DNA of 38,741 nt, taken from Betaproteobacteria bacterium (GTDB lineage Bacteria > Pseudomonadota > Gammaproteobacteria > Burkholderiales > Burkholderiaceae). The notes beneath the pieces are model-generated. The model was not told where the DNA came from, made no database searches, and was given only the letters and a program-made list of their open reading frames with translations. Below are positions 24,151-33,123 of this stretch, piece by piece. How positions within the stretch are numbered: position 1 is the first letter of the stretch; every line of letters begins with the position of its first letter. Location: NCBI GenBank assembly GCA_016867965.1, contig VGIH01000004.1, positions 1 to 38,741 of the forward strand, read 5' to 3'. Both the position numbers and the translations under genes were made by a program.

Positions 24151-24753
24151 ATGCCCAAAATTGCCATTCTTCTTCTTGCCGCTGGCCAAGGGGCTCGATT
24201 GGGTGGTTACCCCAAAGGACTCTTAATCAAGGACGGGATTCCTTTAATTAGCCGATTTTGGACAGAGGCTACGCAATTAGAACTTTGTGAAGCAATTACT
24301 GTATTAGGTTTTTATGCAGATCGGTTAAAACCATTGGCTGAGCAATATTCCAAAATAGTTATCAATCATCACCCGGAATTAGGCCAATCGTCGTCTGTAC
24401 GAATTGGACTTGAGGCCTTGCAATCAGACTACGAATACCTGTTGATTGGTCTGGTTGATCAACCCCAAATTACTGTAAGTGAGTTACAAACGTTAATGAT
24501 TTATACCAAGAGACTTCGGGGGAAAATTAAAGCAATTATTCCTTGTTATCAGGGGCGACGCGGTAATCCATTATTACTCACACGCAGTGCGGTCAAGGCG
24601 GTTTTGGCAACCCCACACCAAGGATGCCGAGAGTGGCTCGATCACAATCCTGATCATGTTTTATTCATCGACATGCCCCACGAATCATATATTCGAGATG
24701 TCGATACGATGACTGATCTTGAGTATGAGAATCTTTCGATGAGTCATTCATAA
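24151..24753 (+). CDS. mocA: MocA-like molybdenum cofactor nucleotidyltransferase
   Basis: A 200-residue nucleotidyltransferase. The N-terminal loop ILLLAAGQGARLGGYPKGLL binds the nucleotide, GLVDQPQIT near residue 100 holds the metal aspartate, and CYQGRRGNPLLLTRSA near 130 is also conserved. MocA adds CMP to molybdopterin for xanthine-dehydrogenase-family enzymes. Pairing with XdhC and a nearby molybdenum hydroxylase supports this over MobA (GMP). It shares the 63-bp divergent gap with the xdhC-like gene. Confidence 0.85.
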   Translation: MPKIAILLLAAGQGARLGGYPKGLLIKDGIPLISRFWTEATQLELCEAITVLGFYADRLKPLAEQYSKIVINHHPELGQSSSVRIGLEALQSDYEYLLIGLVDQPQITVSELQTLMIYTKRLRGKIKAIIPCYQGRRGNPLLLTRSAVKAVLATPHQGCREWLDHNPDHVLFIDMPHESYIRDVDTMTDLEYENLSMSHS

Positions 24754-24757
24754 TTCA

Positions 24758-25390
24758 ATGAAAAAATCACATTTCGCAGACGATGCAGCGCAATTCTGGG
24801 ATAAGCGTTTTTCTCAGCCTGAGTATGTGTTTGGTAAAGAGCCAAATGCATTCTTAAAGAATCAAGTACCAAAGTATATGAAGTCCGGTGACAGTGCCCT
24901 ATGTGTCGCTGATGGTGAAGGGCGCAATAGTGTTTGGTTAGCAAAGCAGGGTATGGCTGTCGAGGCTTTTGACATATCGCCAGTAGCGATAGAAAAAGCA
25001 AAGCAGTTAGCAAAAGACAAACAGGTATCAGTTGCACTCAGTGTTGCTAGCACCCATGATTGGCTATGGAAACCCAATCACTACGATTTGGTTGCAGCTA
25101 TTTTTATTCAGTTTGCTACCCCGAATATGCGAGTCGACCTTTTTGCCCAAATACGCGATTCCTTAAAATCTGGCGGATATCTAATCCTTCAAGGCTATAC
25201 GCCAAAGCAATTGGATTACAAGACGGGTGGCCCACCCAGTATTGATCATCTCTACACCACTGAGTTAATTCAGGACCTCTTAAAAGGTATGCAAATCTGC
25301 GATTGGCAAGAGTATGAAGCAGAAATCCATGAGGGTGATGGGCATCATGGCATGTCTGCTTTAATGGGTGTAGTTGCTCGCAAGCTCTAG
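24758..25390 (+). CDS. Class I SAM-dependent methyltransferase (TehB-like)
   Basis: A 210-residue cytosolic methyltransferase. SAM motif I reads CVADGEGRNSVWLAKQG (residues about 48-64), followed by the acidic loop AFDISPVAIEKAKQLA. The N-terminus AQFWDKRFSQPEYVFGKEPNAFL resembles the TehB/thiol-methyltransferase group. The substrate is not visible. It follows the mocA-like gene by 4 bp, so it is likely in the same transcript. Confidence 0.82.
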   Translation: MKKSHFADDAAQFWDKRFSQPEYVFGKEPNAFLKNQVPKYMKSGDSALCVADGEGRNSVWLAKQGMAVEAFDISPVAIEKAKQLAKDKQVSVALSVASTHDWLWKPNHYDLVAAIFIQFATPNMRVDLFAQIRDSLKSGGYLILQGYTPKQLDYKTGGPPSIDHLYTTELIQDLLKGMQICDWQEYEAEIHEGDGHHGMSALMGVVARKL

Positions 25391-25393
25391 TTT

Positions 25394-25440
25394 CTAAGTT
25401 CAGATTCGGAGAATCTAGGCAGATAATTGATGCAACTTAG
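25394..25440. repeat. Nested inverted repeats between convergent genes
   Basis: CTAAGTT (25394-25400) pairs with AACTTAG (25434-25440) around a perfect inner hairpin, AGATTC-GGA-GAATCT (25402-25416). There is no T-run on either strand, so it is not a classical terminator; its position between convergent gene ends could still make it a bidirectional stop or RNA-stabilising structure. The right arm overlaps the folB stop codon. Confidence 0.4.
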
Positions 25441-25835
25441 AAGTTATCCTTAATTTCAAAAACTTCGGTACCAACTGAAAAACAGTCAGGATAGACATCA
25501 GGCTTTTCAGAGCGAATTAAAACCGCACTGACCTTTGAGTTTAAAAGTAATGCCCGGGCTAAATCATCGCAGAGAGTTTCCTGCAAATGGATATGACCAG
25601 CGGAAACCCGCTTACGAATAGTTTCTCGAATAAAGTCATAATCAACTACTTCCTCGAGTAAATCATGCTTTGGTGTATTGATTTCTAGGGGAATATAAAG
25701 ATCAATATTCAGGATAACGCGTTGTTCAGCAGTTTTTTCATAATCATGGACGCCAATATTGATGTTTATCTCATAGTCATGCAAGAACAAACGTCGACAA
25801 TGAATAAGACTCGGATGATAGAGTTGGGCTGACAT
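25437..25835 (-). CDS. folB: Dihydroneopterin aldolase
   Basis: A 132-residue tunnel-fold enzyme. FolB features include LFLHDYEININIGVHDYEK near residue 20 with the substrate-binding Glu, VVDYDFIRETIRKRV near 65, and the catalytic lysine region IRSEKPDVYPD near 110. It converts dihydroneopterin to 6-hydroxymethyl-dihydropterin for folate synthesis. It lies at the left edge of the soeABC-fhs region. Many bacteria keep a second folB; whether this is the only copy cannot be told from the window. A link to tetrahydrofolate C1 metabolism is inference. Confidence 0.88.
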   Translation of the reverse strand: MSAQLYHPSLIHCRRLFLHDYEININIGVHDYEKTAEQRVILNIDLYIPLEINTPKHDLLEEVVDYDFIRETIRKRVSAGHIHLQETLCDDLARALLLNSKVSAVLIRSEKPDVYPDCFSVGTEVFEIKDNF

Positions 25836-25901
25836 AAATTTAAATTACAGAATAAACAGCAAAAGCCATAAGATGACTGCTGCTGTTTGTTGGGTGATTA
25901 A

Positions 25902-26837
25902 TTAAGAGATACGTTGATAGTATAGATTTTGAGGGTGGTTGGCCTCAGCAAAAAACATCCACCGCTCGCTCATTAGGCCACAGTAATGAATTAAAAGTAC
26001 GGCCGGAATCAGGCCATAGGAAGATGATTGTGCGGCATAAATTAAAAGAAGAATTGGAATCAGATAGGCGCCGAAAAAAATAATCTTTCGTAAATTACTC
26101 AATACAGTTTCCGTTTGATTGTGAAAGAATTCACGGGTATTAAAACTGCCACCCATTAGCCCCATAGACGTTTGCCGAATTGATACTTGACGAATGCCAA
26201 TGGCTGAGTTGAGAGTTGATTTTGGCCTTAAATTCTTATTGCGTTTCCAAATCGTTAATTTAATCGTTAAGCAAACAAATAGTAGCAAGATGCCTAAATG
26301 ACAAATTAATTGAAAGCTTGGTTGCAAGATCGTATCAGGCCAAAATAACAGTAAGGATCCAAGAAGCAACCATCCGGAGGTTAATCCCAGCGCAATGAAA
26401 TTAACCATGGTGAGTGGATGTGCCCACTCTTGGATGAATCGAATGCATTGATAAATTTGGGCTGTGCATACCCATAAAGCAATCGACAAGAGAATCAGAA
26501 TAGGCCAAATGAGATTATTTGACTGGTTTGTGATTGAAAAAAACCATGCTAATGCAGCAGCAGCCATAAATAGAGGAAGAACAATTACTTCGCGGGAAAG
26601 CCACGACGTTCTCCACATATGAGCGGCACGCCACGCTCTTTCAGGGTGGCCGAGATGAAAAAAAGATGCAATTAAACTCAATCCCAATAAAACAATGCCG
26701 AAAGGCAGGGCTAAGAAACCTAAAAAATCATTTGGTAATGCATTGCCAATTAATTTTAGTGTTGCAATAAAAAATATTAGGCCCTGAGCCATTCCCGCTA
26801 ACGTAGTAAAAAAAACTAAGGAAAAATTGGGTTGCAT
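25902..26837 (-). CDS. soeC: DmsC-like membrane anchor, SoeC of sulfite dehydrogenase
   Basis: A 311-residue integral membrane protein with about eight helices. The DmsC family signature FHLGHPERAWRAAHMWRTSW lies near residue 60, followed by LSREV. It anchors the catalytic subunits and passes electrons to quinone. The start ATG overlaps the soeB stop by one base (TAATG), the tight order A-B-C. Assignment to Soe and not DMSO reductase rests on the catalytic subunit lacking a Tat signal and the sulfonate-oxidation genes next door. Confidence 0.82.
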   Translation of the reverse strand: MQPNFSLVFFTTLAGMAQGLIFFIATLKLIGNALPNDFLGFLALPFGIVLLGLSLIASFFHLGHPERAWRAAHMWRTSWLSREVIVLPLFMAAAALAWFFSITNQSNNLIWPILILLSIALWVCTAQIYQCIRFIQEWAHPLTMVNFIALGLTSGWLLLGSLLLFWPDTILQPSFQLICHLGILLLFVCLTIKLTIWKRNKNLRPKSTLNSAIGIRQVSIRQTSMGLMGGSFNTREFFHNQTETVLSNLRKIIFFGAYLIPILLLIYAAQSSSYGLIPAVLLIHYCGLMSERWMFFAEANHPQNLYYQRIS

Positions 26838-27490
26838 TAATTCTCTTCCTTCACAGCAGCTATGGTTTCAGTAATGGAGCGGGGTAGATAGTGGTTGGCG
26901 GGGATCGTTTCCCATTCAGGCATGAGGGCATAGCCACCACGGTTAGCGATTGTTTTACTGGCCTCTGACTCTGGGTCATGTACATCGCCAAAGATTCGTG
27001 CGCTGGTTGGGCAGGCCATAACGCAGGCGGGCTTGCGTTCTGCCTCGGGTAAGGTTTCGCTGTAAATACGATCAACACATAAGGTGCATTTGGTCATAAC
27101 CTGACGTTCTTCATCCAACTCGCGGGCGCCATAAGGACATGCCCAGGAACAATATTTACACCCAATGCACTTGTCGTAGTCGACTAAGACGATCCCGTCT
27201 TCAGCGCGTTTGTAACTGGCACCGGTAGGGCATACCGGCACACAAGGAGGCTCCTCACAATGCAAACATGACTTGGGAAAGTGGATGGTTTGGGTATTTG
27301 GAAAAGAACCCGTTTCATAGGTCTGAACACGATTGAAGAAGGTTCCAGTCGGATTTTCGCCATACGCATGTAAATCAGTGAGTGGTCCGGCAGACCCTTG
27401 TGTATTCCATTCTTTACATGATGTGACGCAGGCATGGCAGCCTACGCAAACATTCAAATCAATAACAAGGGCAAGTTGTTTATTTTTCAT
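26837..27490 (-). CDS. soeB: 4Fe-4S ferredoxin subunit, SoeB of sulfite dehydrogenase
   Basis: A 217-residue iron-sulfur protein with four ferredoxin-type cysteine sets: CVGCHACVTSC near residue 15, CLHCEEPPCVPVCP near 85, CIGCKYCSWACP near 117, and CTLCVDR with a later CVMACP. It matches DmsB/SoeB subunits that carry electrons from the molybdopterin subunit to the membrane anchor. ATG 27490 is preferred, beginning MKNKQLALVIDL, because the upstream start at 27514 lies inside soeA. It starts 1 nt after the soeA stop, with an AGGAA ribosome binding site inside soeA. Confidence 0.87.
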   Translation of the reverse strand: MKNKQLALVIDLNVCVGCHACVTSCKEWNTQGSAGPLTDLHAYGENPTGTFFNRVQTYETGSFPNTQTIHFPKSCLHCEEPPCVPVCPTGASYKRAEDGIVLVDYDKCIGCKYCSWACPYGARELDEERQVMTKCTLCVDRIYSETLPEAERKPACVMACPTSARIFGDVHDPESEASKTIANRGGYALMPEWETIPANHYLPRSITETIAAVKEEN

Positions 27491-27491
27491 C

Positions 27492-30371
27492 TTACGATTC
27501 CTGTTTAAGAGCAATCATGCCTGGAACGGTATAGGCTTTAAACTGAGGCCAAGTTTCGGAGGATGTTGTTTGATCATCAGCTGAAAGTATTTTGACCCGA
27601 ACATCGTACCAACCCGCTTGACCAGTGATAGGATCTGAATTACTTACCCTAAATTCCCCGAATGGTAATTCTTCACTGATTAAGTGATTCAACAAAAACC
27701 CTTTTTTGGATTCATTTGCATTTGGGTCAAGACTCCAGGCAGACTCTGCTTTGCCGATTGCATTCCATGTCCATACAGTGCCCGGATCAACGGCTTCAGA
27801 GTGCCGCGCCATGCATTTAACCTTACCCCACTGTGACTCAACCCACATCCAGGCACCATCCTCAATCTGATGTTCCTGAGCTGTTTTGGTGTTGATAAAC
27901 AGATAATTGTGACTATGAATTTGTCGTAACCACGCATTTTGTGAGTCCCATGAGTGATACATAGCCATAGGTCTTTGCGTAATTGCATTGAGAGGGAATT
28001 CGTTGAGATTAGTTACCTCCTCTTCCAACGGCGCATACCAGAATGGTAGAGGATCAAAGTAGCGCAAGATGCGCTCTTTTAGGTGAGCCGGAGGCGTTCT
28101 TCCGGGCCGCGAACCTTTGGCTGCCAATCTAAATTTTTGCAAAATATCAGAGTAGATATTTATCATTATTGGATCATTATCTTTTCTTAAAGCGTTTTCT
28201 TTTGCAAATTTAAGATAAGAATGATTCCAATTGCGCATATATTGATGTTCAATCGGCATTTGATAATGAAATACGCAATTATTCTTGGCGTATTCATCCC
28301 ATTGATTTGGATTGGGTTCGCCGCGAAGACTTTTCTCACCATTTTTTCCTCTCCAGCCAGCAAGAAAACCAATACCATCTACGAGATCTGTCTGATAATT
28401 AACTATAAAATCGGTATACCCTGAAAATTTGCGTTGACCGTCTGCAGTGGTAAAGGCTGGAAATTTCAAACGAGAAGCAAGCTCTACAATCACTTCTTGA
28501 AATGGTTTGCAATTACCCGTTGGTGGTAAAACTGGAATTCGCACAGAGTCTACTGGCCCATCAAACTCGGAGATGGGTCGATCCAACATACTCATAACGT
28601 CATGACGTTCTAAATAGGTCGTGTCAGGCAATACGAGGTCTGCAAAGTTGACCATTTCAGATTGAAACGCATCGCATACCACCAGAAAAGGGATTTTGAA
28701 TTCACCATCATCACCTTTGGTATTTAATAATGTTCGAACTTCAGTGGTGTTCATGGTCGAGTTCCACGACATGTTTGCCATGAATATCATGAGAGTATCA
28801 ATTGAATAGGGATCCCCCTTCACCGCGTTGGTAATGACGTTATGCATAAGACCATGGATTGCGAGAGGATGTTCCCAAGAGAAAGCCTTATCAATACGTA
28901 ATGGCGCGCCATCTTCATTTAGAGACAAATCCTCTGGTTGCGTGGGCCATCCCAATGGAGGTTTTCCAAGTGGCGTGTTGGGCTTAATGTCAGAGTTACA
29001 TGAGGGCGGCTTAACATTTGGTTGACGAGGAAATGGTGCCTTATGTCTAAATCCACCGGGTCGATCAATGGTTCCCAGTAGCGACATAAGGACTGCCAAA
29101 CCCCGCACAGTTTGGAAGCCGTTAGAGTGTGCAGAAAGTCCACGCATGGCATGGAATGCAACAGGGCGACCAACTACAGAATCGTGTGTTTTGCCCCAAG
29201 TATCGGTCCATGGAATGGGCAACGAAAATTCTTGCTGAAATGCGGCATGACCGATTTCATCCGCTAACTTACAAATCCGCTTTGCTGAAATTCCGGTAAT
29301 GGCAGAGGCCCACTCTGGTGTGCAATCTTTAACTTGGCGTCGTAAAAGCTCAAAAGCAGGCGCCACTCGCTTTCCTGCATGGGGTCCTAAGCCCATCGTA
29401 AATTCACCGGTTAAAGCAGGGCGAACATTCTCTTGATAGCAGGGTTGCGCGCTATTTGTTTGTAGGTCCCAAACGTATTTATTGTGTGGAAGGTTAGGAT
29501 TAAGTGGATCAAAATTTGGATCAAATAAAAACAAGCCTTCCTCAGGACCGGGGTCCAAACATACGAGTTGACCTGAGTTTGTGTAGCGCTCAAGAAATGG
29601 CGCATCATATTGCTGATTTGCAATTAATTGATGCATGAGCGCCATAAACAGAGCGCCATCAGTACCTGGTTTAATTGGAATCCATTCGTCTGCAATCGCG
29701 GAGTATCCGGTGCGTACTGGATTGATCGAGATAAAGCGGCCACCAGCACGTTTAAATTTAGATAATGCGATTTTCATGGGATTGCTATGATGGTCTTCAG
29801 CTGTCCCAATCATGATGAAAAGTTTTGCGTGGTCTAAATCAGGGCCGCCGAACTCCCAAAAACTCCCACCAATTGTGTAGATCATCCCGGCCGCCATATT
29901 GACCGAACAGAAACCACCATGCGCTGCATAATTGGGAGTGCCAAATTGCCGAGCGAACAAACCGGTTAGGGCTTGCATTTGATCGCGCCCAGTAAACAAA
30001 GCAAATTTTTTCGGATCAGTGGCCCGAATTTTTGCGAGCCGTTCAGTCAAAATGCCAAACGCCGTTTCCCAGTCAATCACTTCAAATTCTCCGGCGCCTC
30101 GGTCGCTCCCTTTCTTTCTCAATAGAGGTTGAGTAATTCGTGCCGGCGATTTTTGTTTCATAATGCCCGACGAACCTTTTGCGCAAATTACGCCCTGATT
30201 GAGAGGGTGCTCAGGGTTGCCATCGATATACACCAGTTCCCCATCTCGCAAATGCGCTCTGATACCACAACGACAAGCGCACATATAGCAGGTTGTCTTT
30301 TTTACCTCATCAATCGGTGAAATCTTATGAATTGGATCATGAACGGGTTTGCTAGAGAATGGATTAAACAT
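27492..30371 (-). CDS. soeA: Molybdopterin oxidoreductase, SoeA-type sulfite dehydrogenase catalytic subunit
   Basis: A 959-residue bis-MGD enzyme of the DMSO reductase family. The N-terminal [4Fe-4S] ligands are Cys28, Cys31, Cys35 and Cys63 (TTCYMCACRCG and GVICAKGSSG). Downstream are the usual domains: GRDQMQALTGLFARQFGT near 130, PIKPGTDGALFMALMHQL near 235, and a C-terminal dinucleotide-binding domain near 800-940. No Tat signal is present, so the subunit faces the cytosol as in SoeABC of Allochromatium, unlike DmsA. No selenocysteine is apparent. SoeABC oxidises sulfite to sulfate with quinone as acceptor. Substrate assignment is family plus context; other oxyanion or sulfur substrates are possible. 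It lies 131 bp downstream of the tetR stop on the same strand. Confidence 0.82.
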   Translation of the reverse strand: MFNPFSSKPVHDPIHKISPIDEVKKTTCYMCACRCGIRAHLRDGELVYIDGNPEHPLNQGVICAKGSSGIMKQKSPARITQPLLRKKGSDRGAGEFEVIDWETAFGILTERLAKIRATDPKKFALFTGRDQMQALTGLFARQFGTPNYAAHGGFCSVNMAAGMIYTIGGSFWEFGGPDLDHAKLFIMIGTAEDHHSNPMKIALSKFKRAGGRFISINPVRTGYSAIADEWIPIKPGTDGALFMALMHQLIANQQYDAPFLERYTNSGQLVCLDPGPEEGLFLFDPNFDPLNPNLPHNKYVWDLQTNSAQPCYQENVRPALTGEFTMGLGPHAGKRVAPAFELLRRQVKDCTPEWASAITGISAKRICKLADEIGHAAFQQEFSLPIPWTDTWGKTHDSVVGRPVAFHAMRGLSAHSNGFQTVRGLAVLMSLLGTIDRPGGFRHKAPFPRQPNVKPPSCNSDIKPNTPLGKPPLGWPTQPEDLSLNEDGAPLRIDKAFSWEHPLAIHGLMHNVITNAVKGDPYSIDTLMIFMANMSWNSTMNTTEVRTLLNTKGDDGEFKIPFLVVCDAFQSEMVNFADLVLPDTTYLERHDVMSMLDRPISEFDGPVDSVRIPVLPPTGNCKPFQEVIVELASRLKFPAFTTADGQRKFSGYTDFIVNYQTDLVDGIGFLAGWRGKNGEKSLRGEPNPNQWDEYAKNNCVFHYQMPIEHQYMRNWNHSYLKFAKENALRKDNDPIMINIYSDILQKFRLAAKGSRPGRTPPAHLKERILRYFDPLPFWYAPLEEEVTNLNEFPLNAITQRPMAMYHSWDSQNAWLRQIHSHNYLFINTKTAQEHQIEDGAWMWVESQWGKVKCMARHSEAVDPGTVWTWNAIGKAESAWSLDPNANESKKGFLLNHLISEELPFGEFRVSNSDPITGQAGWYDVRVKILSADDQTTSSETWPQFKAYTVPGMIALKQES

Positions 30372-30502
30372 ATTTATTTAGTAATTGATAAATTGATGTA
30401 TGCATAGAATACACATTTTTTTAAAATTGAATTGCTTGAATTACTTTGCCGCAGGAAATGATCGAATGTAATCGTTAGATAAGTAAAAACCCTAATAGTC
30501 GG

Positions 30503-31198
30503 TTAAGACGTATTTAATTTTGTGTAGTTTGCTTTCGCTCCATCCAAAAAGTTTTCGATGGCGTGCGTAAGATATTCCTTGAAATTAACTTTAGCCTCGT
30601 AATTAAAGATGTATTTACGCATGGCGTATGCAAAAAAGCTGCCATGCAACATCCAGACGAACTCGCGCTCATCATCCGAAATTGCCCCCCAATTATTTTT
30701 GGGCACGTAAAGATTGCGTAGCGAGAGGCATACTGGGTCAATCAATCGTTGACGAATCATTTTGAGGTATTTTTGATTTAAACCGGTCCCGGCAAGCCCG
30801 GAGTAAAGGTAAACCCGAATCCAGCGCCGAGAGAAGCTATCTTCAAAGTACTCTTGGTAGAACTCAATCAAACGCTCATGCAGAGGAATTCCTTGATTGT
30901 TGAGGAGTCGATCCCAGCCAGGCCGCCATGAATCCAAGAATACGATTTCAAAAACCTCCTCCATGAGAACCTCTTTCGAGGGAAAGTAGCGATACAGAAG
31001 GGGTTGGGTAATGCCAAGTCGCTCGGAAAGCTCACGTGTTTTGCCCGTAAAGCCTACCTCGGCAAAGTACTCAATGGCACCTTGCAAAATCAGGGAGCGC
31101 CGTGCGCTTGGGGAAAGCCGGGTCTGTAATTTCTCGCCCCGACTCGCCTTGGGCTGACTATTTCGGCTCGTTGGTTGTTTTTCGGTAGTTTTAGGCAC
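30503..31198 (-). CDS. TetR-family regulator
   Basis: A 231-residue regulator. A basic tail of about 25 residues precedes the TetR helix-turn-helix (ILQGAIEYFAEVGFTGKTRELSERLGITQPLLYRYFPSKE, split across residues 37-80, with the recognition helix in GITQPLLYRYF). The remaining helical domain binds an unknown ligand. The start is GTG 31198: the preceding codon in frame is TAA, so no earlier start exists. It is divergent from fhs and upstream of soeA on the same strand, so it probably controls both the soe and fhs-oxygenase transcripts. Confidence 0.85.
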   Translation of the reverse strand: MPKTTEKQPTSRNSQPKASRGEKLQTRLSPSARRSLILQGAIEYFAEVGFTGKTRELSERLGITQPLLYRYFPSKEVLMEEVFEIVFLDSWRPGWDRLLNNQGIPLHERLIEFYQEYFEDSFSRRWIRVYLYSGLAGTGLNQKYLKMIRQRLIDPVCLSLRNLYVPKNNWGAISDDEREFVWMLHGSFFAYAMRKYIFNYEAKVNFKEYLTHAIENFLDGAKANYTKLNTS

Positions 31199-31320
31199 TT
31201 AAATGCTCTCTATACCCCCCATTGTACCTACTTGGGCCCACCACCTTTTTTAGTGGTTATCACCTAATAAATTCCTGATAAATAATTGTGTTTTTCTCAA
31301 AATTATGGTGTATAGTGTCT

Positions 31321-31338
31321 ATTAATCAAAAGATTAAT
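31321..31338. promoter_or_regulatory. Candidate TetR operator upstream of fhs
   Basis: ATTAATC (31321-31327) and GATTAAT (31332-31338) form a perfect inverted repeat with a 4-bp AAAA centre, 86 bp before the fhs ATG and 123 bp before the tetR start. It lies just downstream of a possible -10 (TATAGT, 31311-31316), so a bound repressor would block transcription. The 18-bp symmetric form is typical of TetR-family sites. The rest of the 225-bp gap shows no gene. Confidence 0.45.
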
Positions 31339-31423
31339 TAAGATATTTTAGAGGCTATTATTCATAATAAAATTTGTAGTACTTTTAATAAAACATTGTT
31401 GAGACATAAAAACTGAGGATCGA

Positions 31424-33097
31424 ATGTTAAGTGATATTGAAATCGCTCAAAAAGCAAGCATGAAAAAAATTGTCGAGATTGCAAAAAATCGACTTGGTAT
31501 TCCGGAGGAAGAGTTAATTCCCTATGGTCACTTCAAGGCTAAAGTATCCCTGTCTTACCTCGATAGTATTAAGAGTCGCAAACACGGAAAATTAATTCTG
31601 GTCACAGCCATTAGCCCAACGCCTGCGGGTGAGGGTAAGACAACCACCACCGTGGGTTTGGGTGATGGACTAAATCATATTGGCAAGAAGGCCATGATTT
31701 GCTTGAGAGAGCCCTCACTTGGACCGGTATTTGGTGTCAAGGGTGGGGCCGCTGGCGGTGGCTTTGCTCAGATTGTGCCGATGGAAGATATTAATCTGCA
31801 CTTCACAGGGGATTTCACGGCGATTGCTTTGGCTAACAATTTGCTGGCAGCTTTGATTGATAACCATATTTATCATGGTAATCAGCTAGGTATTGACGTG
31901 CGACGGATTCAGTGGAAGCGCGTGGTTGATATGAATGATCGAGCTTTACGCCAAATTAATGTTGGTTTGGGTGGACCTGGTAATGGCTTCCCGCGTGAAG
32001 ATGGATTTGATATTGTGGTGGCATCCGAGATCATGGCAATTTTCTGCCTAGCCAGTTCAGTTGAAGATCTAAAAAAACGGCTTGGAGAAATCGTGGTTGG
32101 CTATACCCGTGATCTTAAGCCTGTCCTCGCCAAGCAGTTAAATGCCCAAGGCGCAATGACAGTTCTTTTGAAGGATGCTTTAGCTCCCAATTTAGTGCAA
32201 ACCTTGGAAAATAACCCTGCCTTTGTACATGGTGGTCCATTCGCCAATATTGCCCATGGCTGTAATTCAGTAATCGCTACTCAAGCAGCACTCAAGTTGG
32301 CTGATTATGTGGTTACCGAGGCAGGCTTTGGTGCTGATTTAGGGGCAGAAAAATTTATTGACATTAAGTGCCGTAAATCAGGATTGCGACCTTCAGCTGC
32401 AGTAATTGTGGTGACAGTACGCGCAATGAAATACCACGGTGGCGCTGACTTAACATCACTGACAACCGAAAACCTCGATGCACTTGATAAAGGACTAGTT
32501 AATTTAGAGCGTCACGTTGAGAACATCACAAAAGTTTATAACTTGCCATGTGTTGTTTCTATCAATAAATTCTTAAGCGACACGCCCGCCGAAATTGAAA
32601 TGATCCGTACCCGGATGGAGAAATTAGGCGTGAAAATTGTGCTTGCCTCCCACTGGGCAGATGGTGGAAAGGGCGCATCTGAGCTTGCCAAAATCGTTGT
32701 TGATTTGTGTGAGAGCCAGGATAAAAAAATGCAGTTTGTTTATGAGGACGCCGATACACTTTGGGACAAAATCAATAAGATTGCCAAAAAGGTCTATCGC
32801 GCCAGTGAAGTTACAGCGGACTCAAAAATTCGGGCACAAATTCAAACATTGCAGGAACAAGGTTATGGCAATTACCCCGTATGCGTAGCCAAAACACAGA
32901 GTTCATTCTCAACCGACCCGAAACTTCGCGGTGCACCAGAAAATCATGTGATTACGATTCGTGAAGTTCGCCTTGCAGCAGGAGCTCAATTTATCGTCAT
33001 GATTTGTGGTGACATCATGACAATGCCTGGACTTCCAAAAGTTCCATCGGCCGATAAGATTGATTTTGTTGATGGTAAAGTCGTAGGTTTATTTTAA
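31424..33097 (+). CDS. fhs: Formate-tetrahydrofolate ligase
   Basis: A 557-residue cytosolic enzyme. The ATP-binding P-loop-like segment [18 protein letters not shown] lies near residue 67, [20 protein letters not shown] near 95 binds substrate, and the [13 protein letters not shown] region near 305 is highly conserved. It condenses formate with tetrahydrofolate using ATP to give 10-formyl-THF. The length matches the family. It is divergent from tetR and is followed 26 bp later by the Rieske oxygenase alpha gene with its own ribosome binding site, so they are likely one transcript. Here it probably captures formate made from formaldehyde released by that oxygenase. Confidence 0.95.
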   Translation: MLSDIEIAQKASMKKIVEIAKNRLGIPEEELIPYGHFKAKVSLSYLDSIKSRKHGKLILVTAISPTPAGEGKTTTTVGLGDGLNHIGKKAMICLREPSLGPVFGVKGGAAGGGFAQIVPMEDINLHFTGDFTAIALANNLLAALIDNHIYHGNQLGIDVRRIQWKRVVDMNDRALRQINVGLGGPGNGFPREDGFDIVVASEIMAIFCLASSVEDLKKRLGEIVVGYTRDLKPVLAKQLNAQGAMTVLLKDALAPNLVQTLENNPAFVHGGPFANIAHGCNSVIATQAALKLADYVVTEAGFGADLGAEKFIDIKCRKSGLRPSAAVIVVTVRAMKYHGGADLTSLTTENLDALDKGLVNLERHVENITKVYNLPCVVSINKFLSDTPAEIEMIRTRMEKLGVKIVLASHWADGGKGASELAKIVVDLCESQDKKMQFVYEDADTLWDKINKIAKKVYRASEVTADSKIRAQIQTLQEQGYGNYPVCVAKTQSSFSTDPKLRGAPENHVITIREVRLAAGAQFIVMICGDIMTMPGLPKVPSADKIDFVDGKVVGLF

Positions 33098-33123
33098 TTT
33101 TATTGATTGCAAAGGAGAGGCAA

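Noticed and set aside
27492-30371. Formate dehydrogenase or Tat-exported DMSO reductase
   Set aside because: There is no Tat signal, no selenocysteine codon evident, and the DmsC-type anchor plus context with sulfonate oxidation fit SoeABC better. The substrate still needs testing.
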